The translations under genes were made by a program, and so were the position numbers. A DNA stretch of 6,205 bases from an uncultured Bacteroidales bacterium (lineage in GTDB: Bacteria > Bacteroidota > Bacteroidia > Bacteroidales > Muribaculaceae): contig CAMWUH010000134.1 in the NCBI GenBank assembly GCA_947177325.1, positions 1-6,205 of the forward strand, given 5' to 3'. The notes below the pieces were generated by a model. The model ran no database searches. It was not told the DNA's origin and worked only from the letters and a program-made list of their open reading frames with translations. This document shows positions 4,308 to 6,205 of the stretch, one piece after another; position 1 is the stretch's first letter, and each line of letters opens with the position of its first letter.

Positions 4308-6205
4308 ATGAAAAAACAATTACTAATTTCGGGATTTCTGACCGGAATGCTTGGCGTCATGACCATGACTGCTGCTCCGGTGCCTCAGAAATCAATCAGC
4401 GAGCTGCTGGGCCTTCGCGAAGTGCCTTCAGGATTCGCAAGCGCTCCTGTTGCAAGAGGAGTTAACTTACAAAACGTTACTACCCCCCCCCGTATCTTAG
4501 CAAATGATACAGAAAACGCGGGTGTAGTTATAAATGCAAGTGTTGTTTCACCTGAGAACGCGCGCGGTATGTGGAGTTACTCCACTGCCGAGTATGATCC
4601 CATCAAATTGTCGACCGATGTTAACATTCTTGCCACCGGCGGAGGTATTCAGGTAGGTGACCTATACTATTTCAACCGCTATATGGAGATGATGGGCTTT
4701 GAGGAGATTAAAACCTTCTCTTATAATATCGCTGACTGGACAGAATATGATAGCTACACCGGTAAGATTAATTATGTAGCCACCACTATGGCTTACAGCC
4801 CTCTCCGCGATGAGGCTTACGGTTGTTTTATCAACGAAGAACGCAACGGTTACACCTTTACCCGCTGGAGATACAAATACTATCAGCCTCAAAGAGTGAT
4901 TTGCGATTTGGAACGTCCGTGGAGCGGATGTGCGTTTTCATCTGACGGCACCCTCTACGCGATTGAGCAAAACGGCGACCTCTACACCGTTAATCTGAAA
5001 AACGGCGCAATGACCCTGGTTGGCTCAACCGGCGTGTCAGCACCTTATACCGGTGATGCAGTTATCGACCCTGCAACTGACACAATGTATTGGTGCGCCG
5101 CCACTGAAAACAGTTCAGCGCTCTATGCAGTCGATATCACCAATGCTACTGCTACCAAGGTTTATGACCTTCCTAACGCTGAGCAGCTTTGCGGTATGTA
5201 CATTCCAACTACTGTTGCTTACGCTGACGGAGCTCCTGCAGCGATATCTTCTACCCCCGGATTCTCATTCTCCGGAACTTCTCTTGAAGGAACCGTTAGC
5301 TTCTATGTTCCTACGAGAACCGTGGCAGGCGAAGCTTTGGATGCTGAAACCGAGCTTGATTATGCGGTTTATGCCAATGGCGTAGAAGTAGCAACCGGTA
5401 AAGCCCTCCCCGGTAAGCGAGTTTCCGCTCAAGTTGCTCTTACTAAGGCAGATAATTATTACTTCACCGTAACTACCTCTAATGAAGCTGGCACATCGCC
5501 GGCAAAGGGTGATAGTAAATTCGTAGGTCCTGACGAGCCTAAAGCGCCCACCTCATTCAACGCTACTATCAAAGACGGTAATGTAAACCTTTCATGGTCG
5601 ATTGTTCCTTCAACGGGCATTAACGGTGGTAGTGTGAATTATACAGAAGCAAAGTTTAAAGTGGTCCGCTATCCCGACATGAAAGTGGTGGCTGAAGATC
5701 TTACCAATAGCACCCGAACAGCAACAGATGAACTCCCTACCCCTGAGGTGCGCACAGAATATTACTACGTTCTGTCATCTACAGTTGACGGCGTGGATGC
5801 TCCCGATGTGAAATCAGCTTCTTTTAAAGCAGGCGCAATCGATCCTGAGGAAACTCTCGATTTCACGACAGCTCTATCAATGGCCGGCTGGACTATAGCG
5901 GATGCCAACGAAGATGATTACAAGTGGGGATTCTATTCATATTCCAAAGTGTTGCAAATCTCAACTTCAAGAGGGTTTGACGACTGGGCTATCACTCCCG
6001 CAGTGAAAGTGAAAGCCGGCACATCTTACCCCGTTACCATCACCGTCAGCTCTTCAAGTAGAAACGAAACAGTAGAGGTGTTCTGGGGCACAGAGCCTAC
6101 CGTTGAGGCAATGACCAACGAATTGATAGAGGAATCAACCTTCCAAGCCTCATCAAGTTCGCCGGGTGAATTCAGCGGCGATTTGTCAGCAGCAGAATCA
6201 GGCAT
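4308..6205 (+). CDS. Secreted multidomain protein (propeller-like, Fn3-like, choice-of-anchor-J-like), 3' end outside window
   Basis: The frame is open for 632 codons from 4308 to the window edge. Residues 1-23 form a typical signal peptide (MKKQ, hydrophobic core LLISGFLTGMLGVMTM, cleavage after TAA), so the protein is exported, probably to the cell surface. Residues about 85-305 have repeated short motifs (DGTLYAIE, GDLYTVNL, DTMYWCA, ALYAVDI) suggesting beta-propeller blades. Residues about 310-408 and 411-508 look like two Fn3-type beta-sandwiches; the second has a clear opening PKAPTSFNATIKDGNVNLSW. From 513 on, LDFTTALSMAGWTIADAN and DDWAITPAVKVKAGTSY resemble the choice-of-anchor-J (cleaved-adhesin-like) module of Bacteroidota surface proteins. 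A C-terminal sorting domain would be expected beyond the window. The start fits the signal peptide; no Shine-Dalgarno is present. I cannot assign a substrate. A run of nine C at codons 59-62 keeps the frame open only at this exact length. Confidence 0.9.
   Translation, partial: MKKQLLISGFLTGMLGVMTMTAAPVPQKSISELLGLREVPSGFASAPVARGVNLQNVTTPPRILANDTENAGVVINASVVSPENARGMWSYSTAEYDPIKLSTDVNILATGGGIQVGDLYYFNRYMEMMGFEEIKTFSYNIADWTEYDSYTGKINYVATTMAYSPLRDEAYGCFINEERNGYTFTRWRYKYYQPQRVICDLERPWSGCAFSSDGTLYAIEQNGDLYTVNLKNGAMTLVGSTGVSAPYTGDAVIDPATDTMYWCAATENSSALYAVDITNATATKVYDLPNAEQLCGMYIPTTVAYADGAPAAISSTPGFSFSGTSLEGTVSFYVPTRTVAGEALDAETELDYAVYANGVEVATGKALPGKRVSAQVALTKADNYYFTVTTSNEAGTSPAKGDSKFVGPDEPKAPTSFNATIKDGNVNLSWSIVPSTGINGGSVNYTEAKFKVVRYPDMKVVAEDLTNSTRTATDELPTPEVRTEYYYVLSSTVDGVDAPDVKSASFKAGAIDPEETLDFTTALSMAGWTIADANEDDYKWGFYSYSKVLQISTSRGFDDWAITPAVKVKAGTSYPVTITVSSSSRNETVEVFWGTEPTVEAMTNELIEESTFQASSSSPGEFSGDLSAAESG
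4483..4491 (+). repeat. C9 homopolymer inside the secreted-protein gene
   Basis: Nine consecutive C at codons 59-62 (Thr-Pro-Pro-Arg) lie about 36 codons after the signal peptide. With eight C the frame meets TAG at 4498-4500 and gives a 63-residue product. With ten C it meets TGA at 4505-4507 and gives 66 residues. Only the present length (or changes by three) yields the full protein. The tract is seen directly; its use as a slippage switch is inference. Confidence 0.85.

Noticed and set aside
5020..5385. 121-codon plus-strand ORF inside the secreted-protein gene
   Set aside because: It is an out-of-frame shadow of a continuous 632-codon frame with signal peptide and domain structure.

Overview
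The window looks like the start of a metagenome- or isolate-assembled contig from a member of the phylum Bacteroidota, most likely order Bacteroidales. A gut Muribaculaceae-like lineage is my best guess from gene content, not something the sequence proves. Pointers are: two promoter cores that match the Bacteroidota form (TAnnTTTG, one with a TTTG box 20 bp upstream); AT-rich sequence without Shine-Dalgarno motifs before the starts; a pyrB-pyrI pair; and a long secreted multidomain beta-sheet protein of the Fn3 / choice-of-anchor type. The first 54 bases are not genome. They are an untrimmed Illumina Nextera i7 adapter ending in a variant Tn5 mosaic end, so biology starts at base 55.

Bases 55-3772, minus strand: a compact five-gene cluster read right to left, pyrB (aspartate carbamoyltransferase catalytic chain), pyrI (its regulatory chain), a flavin-reductase-like FMN protein, glyA (serine hydroxymethyltransferase) and the first 127 codons of a plsC-like acyltransferase cut by the contig end. 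Spacings are 19 bp, a 68-nt overlap, 61 bp and 14 bp, so co-transcription is plausible. pyrB and pyrI make the ATCase holoenzyme of de novo pyrimidine synthesis; glyA feeds one-carbon units to thymidylate and purines; the plsC product would make phosphatidic acid. The pyrB promoter is well defined (TTTG, 20 bp, TAACTTTG) and is bracketed by a perfect 8-bp inverted repeat, a candidate operator.

Bases 3773-4307: a 535-bp divergent intergenic region. Besides the pyrB promoter and leader it holds a 76-nt almost fully self-complementary hairpin (3957-4032) that neither gene explains, a TATATTTG promoter core for the rightward gene, and a 14-bp dyad near that gene's predicted transcription start.

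Bases 4308-6205, plus strand: the first 632 codons of a secreted protein with a signal peptide, a propeller-like repeat region, two Fn3-like domains and a choice-of-anchor-J-like module, running off the window. A run of nine C at codons 59-62 sits where gain or loss of one C gives an almost immediate stop. That is the layout of a slipped-strand phase-variation switch.

The items most worth following up are the C9 tract, the 76-nt hairpin, the pyrI tail that reads through into the next gene, and the dyad around the pyrB promoter. I found no CRISPR array, RNA gene, insertion sequence or defence system.
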